DNA of 25,680 nt from JBEDKD01 sp041172365 (GTDB lineage Bacteria; Cyanobacteriota; Cyanobacteriia; Cyanobacteriales; Microcoleaceae). Below, one piece after another: positions 14,201 through 22,027 of this stretch. The stretch's first letter is position 1. Each line of letters opens with the position of its first letter. The stretch is taken from NCBI GenBank assembly GCA_041172365.1, contig JBEDKD010000371.1, forward strand, positions 1-25,680, written 5' to 3'. The notes under the pieces are model-generated. The model worked only from the letters and a program-made list of their open reading frames with translations. It had not been told where the DNA came from and did no database searches. The translations under genes and the position numbers were made by a program.

Positions 14201-16776
14201 TCAATGATATTTTTTCCCTGGGATAAAATGGGCTTAACCAAATTTTCCATGAGGGAAAACTCCGTACTTAAATAGGCGGATTCTGCGGCAGAAACATAGA
14301 GATTTAAGGTTAATTCATATTGGGTTTCCCAACTATCATTATCGAGGAGATTCATGCCTTGGGAATAATAGTTTAAGGCTTCTTGATACGCGGTGGAATT
14401 TTTGGCTTTATTGCCCGCGATTAAATTTAATCGTGATAGTTGCTCTCTTTGGGCGCGATCGCCGACAAATTCTCCGCCATAATTCAAATGATTAACTATG
14501 GCAAAAATATCTTCTTCCCAGGCTTCTTGAGGTGTATTCTTGAGGAGGAGCGAACCGATTTTAAAATGGGTTAATGGTTTTTCCTGATCGGGGATGAGGA
14601 AATAAGCCGCCTGTTGTACTCGATCATGGAGAAATTGATAAGCAATTGTGATTTTTTCTGATTCTAAAATCTTCTCGTCGTGATCGCCAAAAAAATTATA
14701 AAGATTATTTAAGGGCAATATCAATCCTTCTTCGAGGCATTTCCATAAAGATGACGCGGTTTCTGATGCAGTTTTTTGGGCGACAAGGGCGAGAGTATTT
14801 AAGTTAAATTCATTGCCCAGACACGCGGCTATTTTTAATAAATTTTGTGTATCTTGTGGCAGTTTTTGTAATTGTACTCCCATAAATTCTACCACATTAT
14901 CAGCCAGAGCCCGCGATCGAACTTTGGCTAAATCACATTGCCAACCCCCTTTAATTTCACCCGTCTGCTCTGAGGATGTCCAGTGAAATGTGATCAGGCT
15001 ATCTTCATGTAAAGATTTTAAAAATTGAGTAGCAAAAAAAGGATTTCCTTGAGTTTTTTGATAAACTAATTCTGTCAAGGGTAAGGCGCGATCTTTCGCA
15101 CAAGTTAAGGTGTCAGCAATAAGTAAATTTAAAGAATCTATAGAGAGGGGTTTCACCGTAATTTGATTAATTCTTTCCGGCAAATTATCGTTTTTTTCCA
15201 GATTTTTGCGAATTGATTGTAAGGTACTCATTAAAAGATGGGCTGAGTTAACTTCATTATCCCGATAGGCCGCAATAATTAATAAATTGCGGAGTCCCGA
15301 ATCACTCATTAATAATTCAATTAAGTGTAAAGACGCGGCATCTGCCCATTGTAAATCATCCAAGAAAATGACGAGGGGATGTTCGGGAGTCGTAAAAACT
15401 TTCAGAAATTTTTGTAATAAAATATTAAAGCGATTTTGGGAGGCACTTCCTGACAGTTCTGCCACTGGGGGTTGGGGACCAATAATCCGTTCTAATTCAG
15501 GAATAACATCAATAATAACCTGGGCATTTTCCCCTAAAGCTAGTAAGATTTTTCTCTGCCATCCTTCCACTTGTTCCTGGCTTTCTGTTAAAATATGTCG
15601 CAGGAGATTTTGGAAAGCTTGTACCAAGGCAGAAAGAGGTATATTCCTTTGAAATTGGTCAAATTTTCCTTTAATAAAATAACCTCTTTTATTAACAATC
15701 GGTTTATGAATTTCGTTGACTATTGCCGTTTTGCCTATCCCCGAATAACCGGAAATTAACATCATTTCTACCAGTCCTTTTTTCTTTTTATTTGGATTTT
15801 CTCCACCGGGATCAAGGGAGAAATTTGTCACTCGGTTAAAAGCTTCCAGAATCGTTGTTACTTCGGTTTCTCGTCCGTATAATTTTTCAGGAATGACAAA
15901 ACGTTCGCCGTGATCTATCGCACCTAATTGAAAAGTCACAATGCTTTTTTTTTCTTGCCATTGCTGCCAACAAATTTCTAAATCATGGCGCAGCCCATTG
16001 GCACTTTGATAACGCTCTTCTGGGGTTTTTGCCATGAGTTTTAAAATGATATTATTGACCATTAAAGGCAATGTTGGTATCACTTTAATGGGTGGTTTTG
16101 GTCTTTTGGCAATATGACAATGAATTAATTCCATTGCATCGGTACTGAGAAAGGGTAATTGCCCTGTTAATACTTCATAAAATGTAATTCCTAATGAGTA
16201 AAAATCTGTGCGGTAGTCAATCCCTCTATTCATGCGTCCGCTTTGTTCGGGGGAAATATAGGCTAGGGTTCCTTCTAATACATTAGGATTGAGGATTTCT
16301 TGATTTTCTCTGGGTAATAATGTGGAAATGCTAAAATCGGTTATTTTTACTTCTTTTGTCTGGGGATTAATCAGAATATTTTGCGGTTTTATATCTTTGT
16401 GAATAATTTTGTTTTCATATAACCCTTGTAGCGTTTGGGTAATTACGATCGCGATCGGAAAAAACTGCTCCAGTGCTAGGGGAAAACCCGCGGTATATTC
16501 CGTCAAAGATATTCCGCCAAAATCTTCGAGAATCAGGGCTAAACCTTGGCCAAAATTTTCTAAGGCTAAGGGTTTAATAATTCCGGGTAATTCCAGATTT
16601 TTCGCGATCGCGTATTGATTTCTAAATAAAACCAGCTCTTTAAATTGGGGATAAGAATTATTGAGAATTTTGATAGCTACCGGTTGACTATCAGATAGAC
16701 GTATCCCTCGATAAACGATGGATTTTCTACCCGCGTAAATTTTTTCCGTAATTTGATAACCAGAGAGATTAATCAT
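11287..16776 (-). CDS. Giant hybrid Ser/Thr kinase - AAA ATPase - GAF - histidine kinase
   Basis: This is an 1829-residue soluble sensor kinase of the cyanobacterial multi-kinase type (compare HstK of Anabaena). Residues 7-270 form a Hanks-type kinase with K36 (VAIKIL), catalytic HKDIKPQNIL and D147-F-S in place of DFG. Residues 300-700 form an AAA ATPase with Walker A GYSGIGKT (K349) and Walker B VIFLDDLQWAD (D473/D474). About 720-1340 is a helical TPR-like region, about 1360-1515 a GAF domain, and a coiled coil leads to a histidine kinase with phospho-acceptor H1577 (AHELRNPL), N box NIIDNACYAV and G boxes DNGIGIAP and GTGLGLSLA. There is no membrane segment. It may couple an internal signal bound by GAF or TPR to phosphorylation of the downstream REC-GGDEF-EAL regulator. 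Length and motifs show no frameshift. The start gives a typical kinase N-terminus; no ribosome site is visible. Confidence 0.95.
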   Translation of the reverse strand: MINLSGYQITEKIYAGRKSIVYRGIRLSDSQPVAIKILNNSYPQFKELVLFRNQYAIAKNLELPGIIKPLALENFGQGLALILEDFGGISLTEYTAGFPLALEQFFPIAIVITQTLQGLYENKIIHKDIKPQNILINPQTKEVKITDFSISTLLPRENQEILNPNVLEGTLAYISPEQSGRMNRGIDYRTDFYSLGITFYEVLTGQLPFLSTDAMELIHCHIAKRPKPPIKVIPTLPLMVNNIILKLMAKTPEERYQSANGLRHDLEICWQQWQEKKSIVTFQLGAIDHGERFVIPEKLYGRETEVTTILEAFNRVTNFSLDPGGENPNKKKKGLVEMMLISGYSGIGKTAIVNEIHKPIVNKRGYFIKGKFDQFQRNIPLSALVQAFQNLLRHILTESQEQVEGWQRKILLALGENAQVIIDVIPELERIIGPQPPVAELSGSASQNRFNILLQKFLKVFTTPEHPLVIFLDDLQWADAASLHLIELLMSDSGLRNLLIIAAYRDNEVNSAHLLMSTLQSIRKNLEKNDNLPERINQITVKPLSIDSLNLLIADTLTCAKDRALPLTELVYQKTQGNPFFATQFLKSLHEDSLITFHWTSSEQTGEIKGGWQCDLAKVRSRALADNVVEFMGVQLQKLPQDTQNLLKIAACLGNEFNLNTLALVAQKTASETASSLWKCLEEGLILPLNNLYNFFGDHDEKILESEKITIAYQFLHDRVQQAAYFLIPDQEKPLTHFKIGSLLLKNTPQEAWEEDIFAIVNHLNYGGEFVGDRAQREQLSRLNLIAGNKAKNSTAYQEALNYYSQGMNLLDNDSWETQYELTLNLYVSAAESAYLSTEFSLMENLVKPILSQGKNIIDKVKVYEVQLAAFTTQMQPQKAIKMGLEVLALLDIYFPEDPSLTDIKEGLETTTSLLTPTIQDLINLPIMTEDDPHAALRILAALISPASMTAPNLFPLIILKMVHLSIRFGNAPLSAFAYGLYGLILSNYVQDITRSYELGQLALNLVERVNANSLKTKIFYTVGAHLLHGKKDFKDTIALLREGYVKGLETGDLELGYSAKEISIFSYLQGRELTELQLEISHYSRVLQYLKQDTAFHYNQIVHQAVLNLLGRAENPFLLIGSAYNEDKMLPFHRQVNDRTGLHYLFFHKMIISYLLGDFQLALENALEAEKYLDSVTGLVNVPIFYFYDSLIRLALCDLCSELNSEIHLEKVEHNQIKLSEWATHAPQNFLHKFYLVEAEYFRVVDRKLDAIDTFERAIDLAKENEYPQEDAIAHELAAKFYLNWGKEKIAKTYLIYAYYGYANWGAKAKVEDLEKRYPQLLTPILNRENSRIDLSSTITRMTTSTVTSSSSGSAGVLDFSSVLKASQAISKEIIFDKLIATLMKTVIENAGADKGILIMVNMGQFVIECIAEIADSQVTISSEIPQKISDQIPLTLINYVFRMEETLLLDQWKKNQFGNDEYWEKYQPQSILCTPILKQNKVMGILYLENNLTSNAFTKDRLEIVKMLCSQATISLENAILYDTVEKTNQLLEDYSHTLEEKVEKRTADLKKAQEQIIAQEKLASLGALTAGVAHELRNPLNFVNNYAESTVELSEELLQEIEPEIEKIDPDLWNYFQQTLIDIRDNAIAIHQHGKRADRIIHSMMQHGRSDSSQRQPTDLNAILDQAVKLAYHSKRGSDPHFNLSIHKDYDQSIGDLDVVSADLNRAFLNIIDNACYAVHLRQKQYQQQQENEAEFFTPSLWVQTQNLGETVEARIRDNGIGIAPDIQDNIFHPFFTTKPAGEGTGLGLSLAHDIIVSQHGGNIQLETKQGVYTEFIITLPKLISL

Positions 16777-16825
16777 TTTTATTTCTAGGAGCCGCGGTTT
16801 TTGTGGGTTTTGGCTTCATTCTCTA

Positions 16826-16831
16826 ATTATA
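16826..16831 (-). promoter_or_regulatory. Candidate -10 box of the hybrid kinase gene
   Basis: On the - strand a perfect TATAAT, preceded by TG one base away (CCTGTATAAT), lies 49 bases upstream of the ATG at 16776. The -35 region is poor. The position suits a transcript covering the kinase and the regulator. Confidence 0.45.
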
Positions 16832-17032
16832 CAGGACAAAAGATTTAAGAAAACACTCGCTCATCGGATTTCCCCTGAGAAGATAAGTCATTTTAGCGAA
16901 ATGTCAAATAAAAAGGTAAAACCCAGGGCAATCCCAGCCCCATGACTATTTATTTCCCGCGGGAGTCTCATTACCATTATGTCAGGGTTTAATGATTGAA
17001 ATTTAACGTCTCACTTTGCCGATTAAACTACC

Positions 17033-17050
17033 GGGGGATTCCCCTTTTTT
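17033..17050 (+). terminator. Intrinsic terminator-like hairpin, + strand
   Basis: GGGG (17033-17036), loop GATT, CCCC (17041-17044) followed by six T. No annotated + strand gene ends upstream of it in this gap, so it either ends an unannotated RNA or blocks + strand read-through. Confidence 0.4.
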
Positions 17051-17124
17051 ATTTTGGCCTCCCTGGTGGGATACCAGCCAGCATTTTCCTGGGGAATATT
17101 CCGTGATAATGGCTTGGGCTATCG

Positions 17125-17148
17125 ACAGTAAATTTTCACTGTTTTTTT
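17125..17148 (+). terminator. Second terminator-like hairpin, + strand
   Basis: ACAGT (17125-17129), loop AAATTTTC, ACTGT (17138-17142), overlapped by a run of seven T (17142-17148). The stem is short and AT-rich, so the case is weaker than for the structure at 17033. Confidence 0.3.
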
Positions 17149-17255
17149 CTGTATTATCCCTGTAATATTCAGATTTTTAAGGGGGAGAGAAAAAGTTTAG
17201 ATCACGGGATAAAGGGCGGGCTTCCCGAAGGGATCGTGACGGGATAGTGCTTGTG

Positions 17256-18266
17256 TTAAGGATGAGAAAGAGGAAGTGGAAAAGTGCGTAAAAATTCTGC
17301 ACTTTCTTCAGGCAACGCGGTATTAATATACATCCCACTACCCAATTCAAATCCGGCTTGTCTTGTCACCCTAGGAACGATCGCGATATACCAATGAAAA
17401 TATTTAGTTTCGCCTTCAGCAATAGGAGAAGAGCGAATCGTATAATTATAATCAGGATTATTTAATCCATAGTAAAGTTTCGCAAGAATCATTTTCATCA
17501 TATAGGCGAGATCAAAAATTTCAAAATCCGTAATTCTATGAAAAGAAGATGTATGACGACGGGGAAAAATCCAAGTATGAAAAGGCGAAAGTGCCGCGTA
17601 AGGAATGAACGCGACAAAATATTCAGTTTCTAAAATAATTCTGGTATTTTCCGTTAATTCATCCTGAATGGTACGACAAAAAAGACAATCTCCCGTATCA
17701 TCAAAAAAGCGAATGGCATCATCAATACGACTGCGAAATTGAAAGGGAACAACTGGAGTCGCGGCTAATTGGGAGTGAGGATGTTCCAAAGAAGTACCCG
17801 CGGATTCTCCATGATTTTTAAAGATAATAATTGTTTCAATTCTGGGATCTTGTCTAATTTGAGAATAGCGATGTCGGTAGGCAAACAAAATATCAGCAAT
17901 ATCTTCCACACTTAACAAAGCCGTTGTCATATCATGGCGGGGATGTTCCACAATAACATCGTGAAAACCAACCCCGGACAAACCACGATGAATATTATCG
18001 CTAAATCTCACTCTTTCACCAAGGGGAGATAAGGCGGGATATTTATTAGGAATCACCCGCACTTTCCAGCCATGATCATCACTGATGCGAAAAGACTCTA
18101 ATTTAATATCTTCTTCATTACCTAGACAAAAGGGACAATGAGGATGATAGTGAGGTAAAATAATTTGCTCTTCTCTTTTTATGGCAAATTGATCAGGTCT
18201 TTTTGCACGTTCTGTAGCAATAATTACCCAATCTCTCGTAATAATATTTTGTCTGAGTTCAGACAT
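17256..18266 (-). CDS. galT: Galactose-1-phosphate uridylyltransferase-like (GalT, HIT superfamily)
   Basis: This is a 336-residue cytosolic nucleotidyltransferase that exchanges a hexose-1-phosphate against a nucleotide-sugar through a covalent nucleotidyl-histidine. The active-site motif is EHPHSQ, with H162 and nucleophile H164. C44-P-F-C47 and the EHPRHD segment supply zinc-type ligands, and a second CxxC (CLFC, near residue 195) follows. E. coli GalT has HPHGQ; the Ser here is usual in the thermophile and cyanobacterial branch and also recalls ADP-glucose phosphorylases, so the sugar and nucleotide are not certain. The start follows GGGGGAAATTT, a fair ribosome site. It is divergent from egtC with about 200 bases between. 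No other Leloir-pathway gene is nearby. Confidence 0.85.
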   Translation of the reverse strand: MSELRQNIITRDWVIIATERAKRPDQFAIKREEQIILPHYHPHCPFCLGNEEDIKLESFRISDDHGWKVRVIPNKYPALSPLGERVRFSDNIHRGLSGVGFHDVIVEHPRHDMTTALLSVEDIADILFAYRHRYSQIRQDPRIETIIIFKNHGESAGTSLEHPHSQLAATPVVPFQFRSRIDDAIRFFDDTGDCLFCRTIQDELTENTRIILETEYFVAFIPYAALSPFHTWIFPRRHTSSFHRITDFEIFDLAYMMKMILAKLYYGLNNPDYNYTIRSSPIAEGETKYFHWYIAIVPRVTRQAGFELGSGMYINTALPEESAEFLRTFPLPLSHP

Positions 18267-18471
18267 AAATTTCCCCCGTAAATTGTATCTAAATTAACCT
18301 GGAATCATTTTACACCATCTTCAATATCATAGAGAGGCTCACAGAGAAGGGGACACTCTCTTCGGGAGGAGAGATGGAAACAAAAATTAATGAATTCTTC
18401 ATTATTCCTACTTTCTTTTTTCTCACTTCTGCTTTAGAATGCGACTTGTTGTCATTATACGATTATTTATT
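18267..18471. promoter_or_regulatory. Divergent promoter region galT / egtC
   Basis: These 205 bases must hold the promoters of both divergent genes. On the - strand TACAAT (complement of 18282-18287) is a possible -10 for galT. A hairpin CTCTC (18356-18360) with GAGAG (18369-18373) lies on the egtC side. No -35/-10 pair stands out for egtC. Confidence 0.4.
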
Positions 18472-19320
18472 ATGTGTCGTTTACTGGGCTATATTGGGTC
18501 GTCAATATCACTAGATAATATTCTCTGTAAACCAGAACATTCCCTCATCGTTCAGAGTTATCAACCGCGTGAAATGACATCTGGATTAGTGAATGCTGAT
18601 GGTTTTGGTATCGGTTGGTATCATCCCACTAAAGACACAAATCCTTTTACTTATAGAAATATTTTGCCAATTTGGAGTGATATTAATCTCCCTCCTTTAA
18701 GCCGTTATATCGAGTCGCGATGTTTATTGGGATATGTTCGTAGTGCCACACCCGGACAAGCTGTGGACTTAAGTAATTGTCAACCTTTTCAGCGCGATCG
18801 CGTTCTTTTTATTCATAATGGCTTCATTAAAAATTTTCGACAAACCCTTTACCGTCCACTTCGTCATCTCCTTAATGATAGCTGTTATCAAGGGATTAAT
18901 GGAACCACAGACTCGGAACATATTTTTGCTTTACTTCTGACTCAAATAATGGAAAATGGAGATTTTTCTCTCGCGATCGCGTTACAAGAAACCTTAAAAC
19001 TTATCGCAAAATTATCCCTCTCTACACCCTCCCTTAATAACAAGGAATATCAAGAAATAGAATTAAAAACCGTTCCCCAGACGGGCATTGAAATTTCGGC
19101 AAATGTGATCATAAGTGATAGTCATCAGTTAGTAGCATCTCGTTTTGCCACGCGTAATCCTGTACCTTCATTATATTGGGTAAGAGACGATCCAAGCTTT
19201 CCCAATGCTGTTATTATTGCTTCTGAACCTTTATTTAAAGGCGATTGGCATTCCGTTCCCGAAAATAGTATCATTCAAGTAGGAGAAGACTGTGAAATCA
19301 ACATCAAATCTATCTATTAA
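18472..19320 (+). CDS. egtC: EgtC-like class II glutamine amidotransferase (ergothioneine pathway)
   Basis: This is a 282-residue Ntn-hydrolase. In ergothioneine synthesis EgtC removes the gamma-glutamyl group from the gamma-glutamylcysteinyl-hercynine sulfoxide made by EgtB. An upstream in-frame ATG at 18439 would add 11 residues, but family enzymes need Cys as residue 2 to become the N-terminal nucleophile; ATG 18472 gives MCRLLGYIG, so I use it. Other class II amidotransferase features are DGFGIGWY, LGYVRSATPG, CQPFQRDRVLFIHNGFI and TTDSEHIFALLL. The last 29 bases overlap egtB in another frame, and the egtB ribosome site lies inside this gene, so the two are co-translated. The context with egtB and egtD makes the ergothioneine role much likelier than a generic amidotransferase. 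Confidence 0.92.
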   Translation: MCRLLGYIGSSISLDNILCKPEHSLIVQSYQPREMTSGLVNADGFGIGWYHPTKDTNPFTYRNILPIWSDINLPPLSRYIESRCLLGYVRSATPGQAVDLSNCQPFQRDRVLFIHNGFIKNFRQTLYRPLRHLLNDSCYQGINGTTDSEHIFALLLTQIMENGDFSLAIALQETLKLIAKLSLSTPSLNNKEYQEIELKTVPQTGIEISANVIISDSHQLVASRFATRNPVPSLYWVRDDPSFPNAVIIASEPLFKGDWHSVPENSIIQVGEDCEINIKSIY

Positions 19321-20542
19321 AGCAGAAATACGCGACGCGTTTATTCAATGTCGAAACGGGACATTAAAATTATTTAATGAGATGGACTATGAGACTTTTT
19401 GTTGTCAAAGTCATCCCGATTTTAGTCCCGTGGGTTGGCATCTCGGTCATATCGGTTACACGGAGGATTTATGGTTATTACAACGTGGTGCTGGTTTAGC
19501 CCCTGTTTGTCAAGAATATCATAAATTATTAGCCGCCGATGGTTTACCCAAAAATGAACGAGTTTTTTTACCCTCTTTTGCCGAAATAATTGATTATCTC
19601 ACGACTATTAGAACCAAAGTTTTGGATTATTTAGAAAAAATTTACCTTGATGATCAAGAACGTATTTTGCGCTTTCTGCTGCAACATGAAAGTCAGCATT
19701 GCGAAACTATTGCTCTTGTCTTAGCCATGCAGAATAAAAAGAAGCAAGAAGGGGTGACCGACTTTTCTAATACCTATTCACCCGGTTTTATCAATGAATC
19801 AATGATTGAGATTCCCGCGGGAGAATTTGAGATAGGAAATAATGGGATAGAGGCTTTAGATAATGAGCGATCGCGACATCTGTATTATGTAGACACATAT
19901 TATATAGATCCCTATCCGGTGACTTGTGGAGAGTATCGTCAATTTATAGAGGAGGGTGGTTATCAAAGTAGTAAATATTGGTCAAAAGACGGATGGGACT
20001 GGTTACAAAATAACCCCGTAAATCAACCCCTTTATTGGAGTAATAATAGAGAGATTGAGCGCGATCCTGTGTGCGGAGTCAGTTGGTATGAAGCCGAAGC
20101 CTATTGCAATTTTATCGGCAAACGACTACCCACAGAAGCCGAATGGGAAAAAGCCGCGAGTTGGCAGGACAAAAACCGTGTAAAATATCTTTATCCTTGG
20201 GGAAATGAATTTCCCGATATTTCTCGATGTAATCATTTTCATACAGTAGGAAAAACCACCCCAGTTAATGCGTATCCAGAGGGAGTTAGTCCCTACGGAT
20301 GTTATGATATGTTAGGCAATGTGTGGGAGTGGACAGCATCTTGGTTTAAGGGATATGAAGGGTTTGAATATTATCCCTATCCGGGTTATTCTCAAGTTTA
20401 TTTTGATGGAAAACATCGCGTTTTAAAGGGAGGAAGTTGGGCAACTCGTCCCTGGGCGATGCGGACGAGTTTTCGTAATTGGTATGAGCCTGGGGCGCGT
20501 CAAATCTTCGCGGGTTTTCGTTGTGCTCGCGATCGTAACTAA
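19292..20542 (+). CDS. egtB: EgtB, hercynine oxygenase / sulfoxide synthase
   Basis: This is a 416-residue non-haem iron enzyme joining hercynine to a thiol (gamma-glutamylcysteine or cysteine) with O2. The N-terminal DinB-like helical domain (about 10-160) has GWHLGH (H50/H53) and H132-E-S-Q-H136-C-E138, the HX3HXE iron motif; one of the first two histidines completes the three-His site. The C-terminal formylglycine-generating-enzyme-like domain (about 170-416) has PAGEFEIGN, RLPTEAEWEKAA, YPWGNEFPD, GNVWEWTASW, LKGGSW and FAGFRCARD. There is no C-terminal methyltransferase, which argues against the ovothiol enzyme OvoA. The start is GTG 19292 with a strong ribosome site AGGAGA (19281-19286) inside egtC, overlapping that gene by 29 bases. 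EgtC next door suggests gamma-glutamylcysteine as donor (inference). Confidence 0.95.
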   Translation: MKSTSNLSIKAEIRDAFIQCRNGTLKLFNEMDYETFCCQSHPDFSPVGWHLGHIGYTEDLWLLQRGAGLAPVCQEYHKLLAADGLPKNERVFLPSFAEIIDYLTTIRTKVLDYLEKIYLDDQERILRFLLQHESQHCETIALVLAMQNKKKQEGVTDFSNTYSPGFINESMIEIPAGEFEIGNNGIEALDNERSRHLYYVDTYYIDPYPVTCGEYRQFIEEGGYQSSKYWSKDGWDWLQNNPVNQPLYWSNNREIERDPVCGVSWYEAEAYCNFIGKRLPTEAEWEKAASWQDKNRVKYLYPWGNEFPDISRCNHFHTVGKTTPVNAYPEGVSPYGCYDMLGNVWEWTASWFKGYEGFEYYPYPGYSQVYFDGKHRVLKGGSWATRPWAMRTSFRNWYEPGARQIFAGFRCARDRN

Positions 20543-20613
20543 AATTGTGACTACAAACACCTTTTTATGGGAAAATACCCCATAGAGATAAACCTAAAAG
20601 GAAAAAAGTACAA

Positions 20614-20703
20614 GACTTACGCAAAAAAAAAACAGGTTTCTACCTTGAGGGCATTGGCTAAAATAACGATTTTCCCTAGAGAAACCGGGTTTTCGCGTAA
20701 GTC
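20614..20703. mobile_element. 90-bp inverted-repeat element (MITE-like) between egtB and egtD
   Basis: GACTTACGC (20614-20622) and GCGTAAGTC (20695-20703) form perfect 9-bp terminal inverted repeats. Inside lie an A-run, GGTTTCT (20635-20641) and its inverse AGAAACC (20680-20686), so almost the whole element can fold into one long hairpin. It encodes nothing. The look is that of small non-autonomous elements common in cyanobacteria. No clear target-site duplication flanks it. Confidence 0.7.
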
Positions 20704-20756
20704 CGAAAGCCGAGTTTAACTCCCCTGTTTGTAGCAAATTTATCCCAAAAATTCCT

Positions 20757-21773
20757 ATGACTCTTTCACTTGACTACCGAGTAAAAAATCGCCTGTATCT
20801 CGAATATTTGCTAAATCCTTCCCTCTCCAATTCGGCTAAAATTGATACAGGAATTGAGGTGATTAAGGGGTTAACTCAAACTCCAAAATATTTACCCGCG
20901 CGATATTTTTATGATGAACGGGGTTCTCATTTATTCGAGTTAATTTGTGAGTTACCAGAGTATTATGTGACTCGCACAGAAGCCACAATTTTACTAAATT
21001 GTGCCAAGGAGATTGCTAGTTTAACCGGACCCTGTGAATTAGTAGAATTAGGGAGCGGAAGTTCGACAAAAACCCGTATTCTCTTAGATGCTTATCAGCA
21101 ATTAAATTATCCCCTCCGTTATCTGCCCATTGACGTTAGTCCTTCTATCTTAGAAAGTAGTGCTTATCAACTACTAGAGGATTATGATTCCCTACAAATT
21201 CATGGCATGATTGCTACTTATGAAATGGCTTTAGCCAAGCTAAGTCCTTCCCCTTTACAGAGTCGGATGATTTGTTTTTTAGGGAGTAGTTTAGGGAATC
21301 TCAACCCTCACGAATGTGAGGTATTTTTCTCTCAAATTGTCGGAGCATTAGAACCGGGGCAGTATTTTCTGTTAGGGATTGATTTACATAAACAGAAAGA
21401 GATTTTAGAACCCGCGTATGATGATTCTAAAGGCGTGACTGCGGCCTTTAATTTGAATATGTTGAATCATCTTAATCATCTTTTTGATGGAAATTTTGAC
21501 ACTGGTAATTTTGAACACTTAGCATTTTATAATGATACGGATTATCAAATTGAAATGCACTTAAAAAGTAAGCAGTTACAACGGGTAGAGTTAGGAAAAA
21601 TAAATCTCACGATTGAGTTAGAGAAAGGGGAAACTATACGCAGTGAAATTTCTCGCAAGTTTCACCTTCAGCAAATGCAAGCCGAACTAGAAAAAAGGGG
21701 GTTAGTCACGGTCCAAGTTTGGACGGACTCTCAGCAATGGTTTGGCGTTTTATTGTGTCAATTGCGTGACTAA
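20757..21773 (+). CDS. egtD: EgtD, L-histidine N-alpha-methyltransferase
   Basis: This is a 338-residue SAM-dependent enzyme that trimethylates the alpha-amino group of histidine to hercynine, the first step of ergothioneine synthesis. The family N-terminal block is PARYFYDERGSHLFELICELPEYYVTRTE (starts near residue 47), SAM-binding motif I is ELVELGSGSSTKT (94-106), then PIDVS, LGSSLGNL and a C-terminal half with FNLNMLNHLNHLF and SRKFHL. Length is normal for EgtD. The gap to egtB is 214 bases and contains a 90-bp inverted-repeat element, so egtD may be read from the same transcript or from its own promoter. No Shine-Dalgarno precedes the ATG. A strong hairpin follows the stop. Confidence 0.95.
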   Translation: MTLSLDYRVKNRLYLEYLLNPSLSNSAKIDTGIEVIKGLTQTPKYLPARYFYDERGSHLFELICELPEYYVTRTEATILLNCAKEIASLTGPCELVELGSGSSTKTRILLDAYQQLNYPLRYLPIDVSPSILESSAYQLLEDYDSLQIHGMIATYEMALAKLSPSPLQSRMICFLGSSLGNLNPHECEVFFSQIVGALEPGQYFLLGIDLHKQKEILEPAYDDSKGVTAAFNLNMLNHLNHLFDGNFDTGNFEHLAFYNDTDYQIEMHLKSKQLQRVELGKINLTIELEKGETIRSEISRKFHLQQMQAELEKRGLVTVQVWTDSQQWFGVLLCQLRD

Positions 21774-21781
21774 TTAGCCCA

Positions 21782-21814
21782 AAACCCGGTTTTTTTCTGG
21801 AACCGGGTTTTTCA
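21782..21814 (+). terminator. Intrinsic terminator of egtD
   Basis: AAACCCGGTT (21782-21791) pairs perfectly with AACCGGGTTT (21801-21810) around a nine-base loop, with more T after the stem. It starts nine bases after the egtD stop and closes the ergothioneine gene cluster. Confidence 0.85.
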
Positions 21815-21874
21815 TCATTTACTGGGTAAAATAACTGTCTCAGATTATCAATAAAAATTAAATCACTTGACTAT

Positions 21875-21908
21875 TGGGTTTGTCGGGGAACCCTTGAGAT
21901 CAAACCCA
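21875..21908. other. 8-bp inverted repeat in the gap before the chemoreceptor gene
   Basis: TGGGTTTG (21875-21882) pairs with CAAACCCA (21901-21908), loop of 18. Within the loop AACCC (21889-21893) can instead pair with GGGTT (21876-21880). The role is unknown: it may be a dispersed repeat or part of a leader. The rest of the 293-base gap shows only AT-rich promoter-like sequence from about 21960. Confidence 0.4.
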
Positions 21909-22027
21909 GGCAAGATGTCGGCACTACTTGATGATTTTTTTATTCCTGAGCTTCACTTCTATGAACTATAAATAATTGCCAAAATATATGAAAAATTCCG
22001 GTTCATCTGTTATACTAAACTGTAGAG

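Larger units (their letters stand above)
16777..17255. other. 479-bp gap between two - strand genes
   Basis: The gap holds the kinase promoter region near 16826, the palindromes CCCGCGGG (about 16958) and GGAATATTCC (17093-17102), a small stem CTGGT/ACCAG (17063-17077), two + strand hairpin plus T-run structures (17033-17050 and 17125-17148), and a TCCCGAAGGGA-type repeat near 17220 just past the galT-like stop. No convincing small open frame is present. A small + strand RNA is possible. Confidence 0.5.

Noticed and set aside
18439..18471. Earlier ATG for egtC
   Set aside because: It would bury the catalytic Cys, which must be residue 2 after the initiator Met.
19292..20542. Ovothiol synthase OvoA instead of EgtB
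   Set aside because: The protein ends after the FGE-like domain and has no C-terminal methyltransferase; egtD and egtC are its neighbours.
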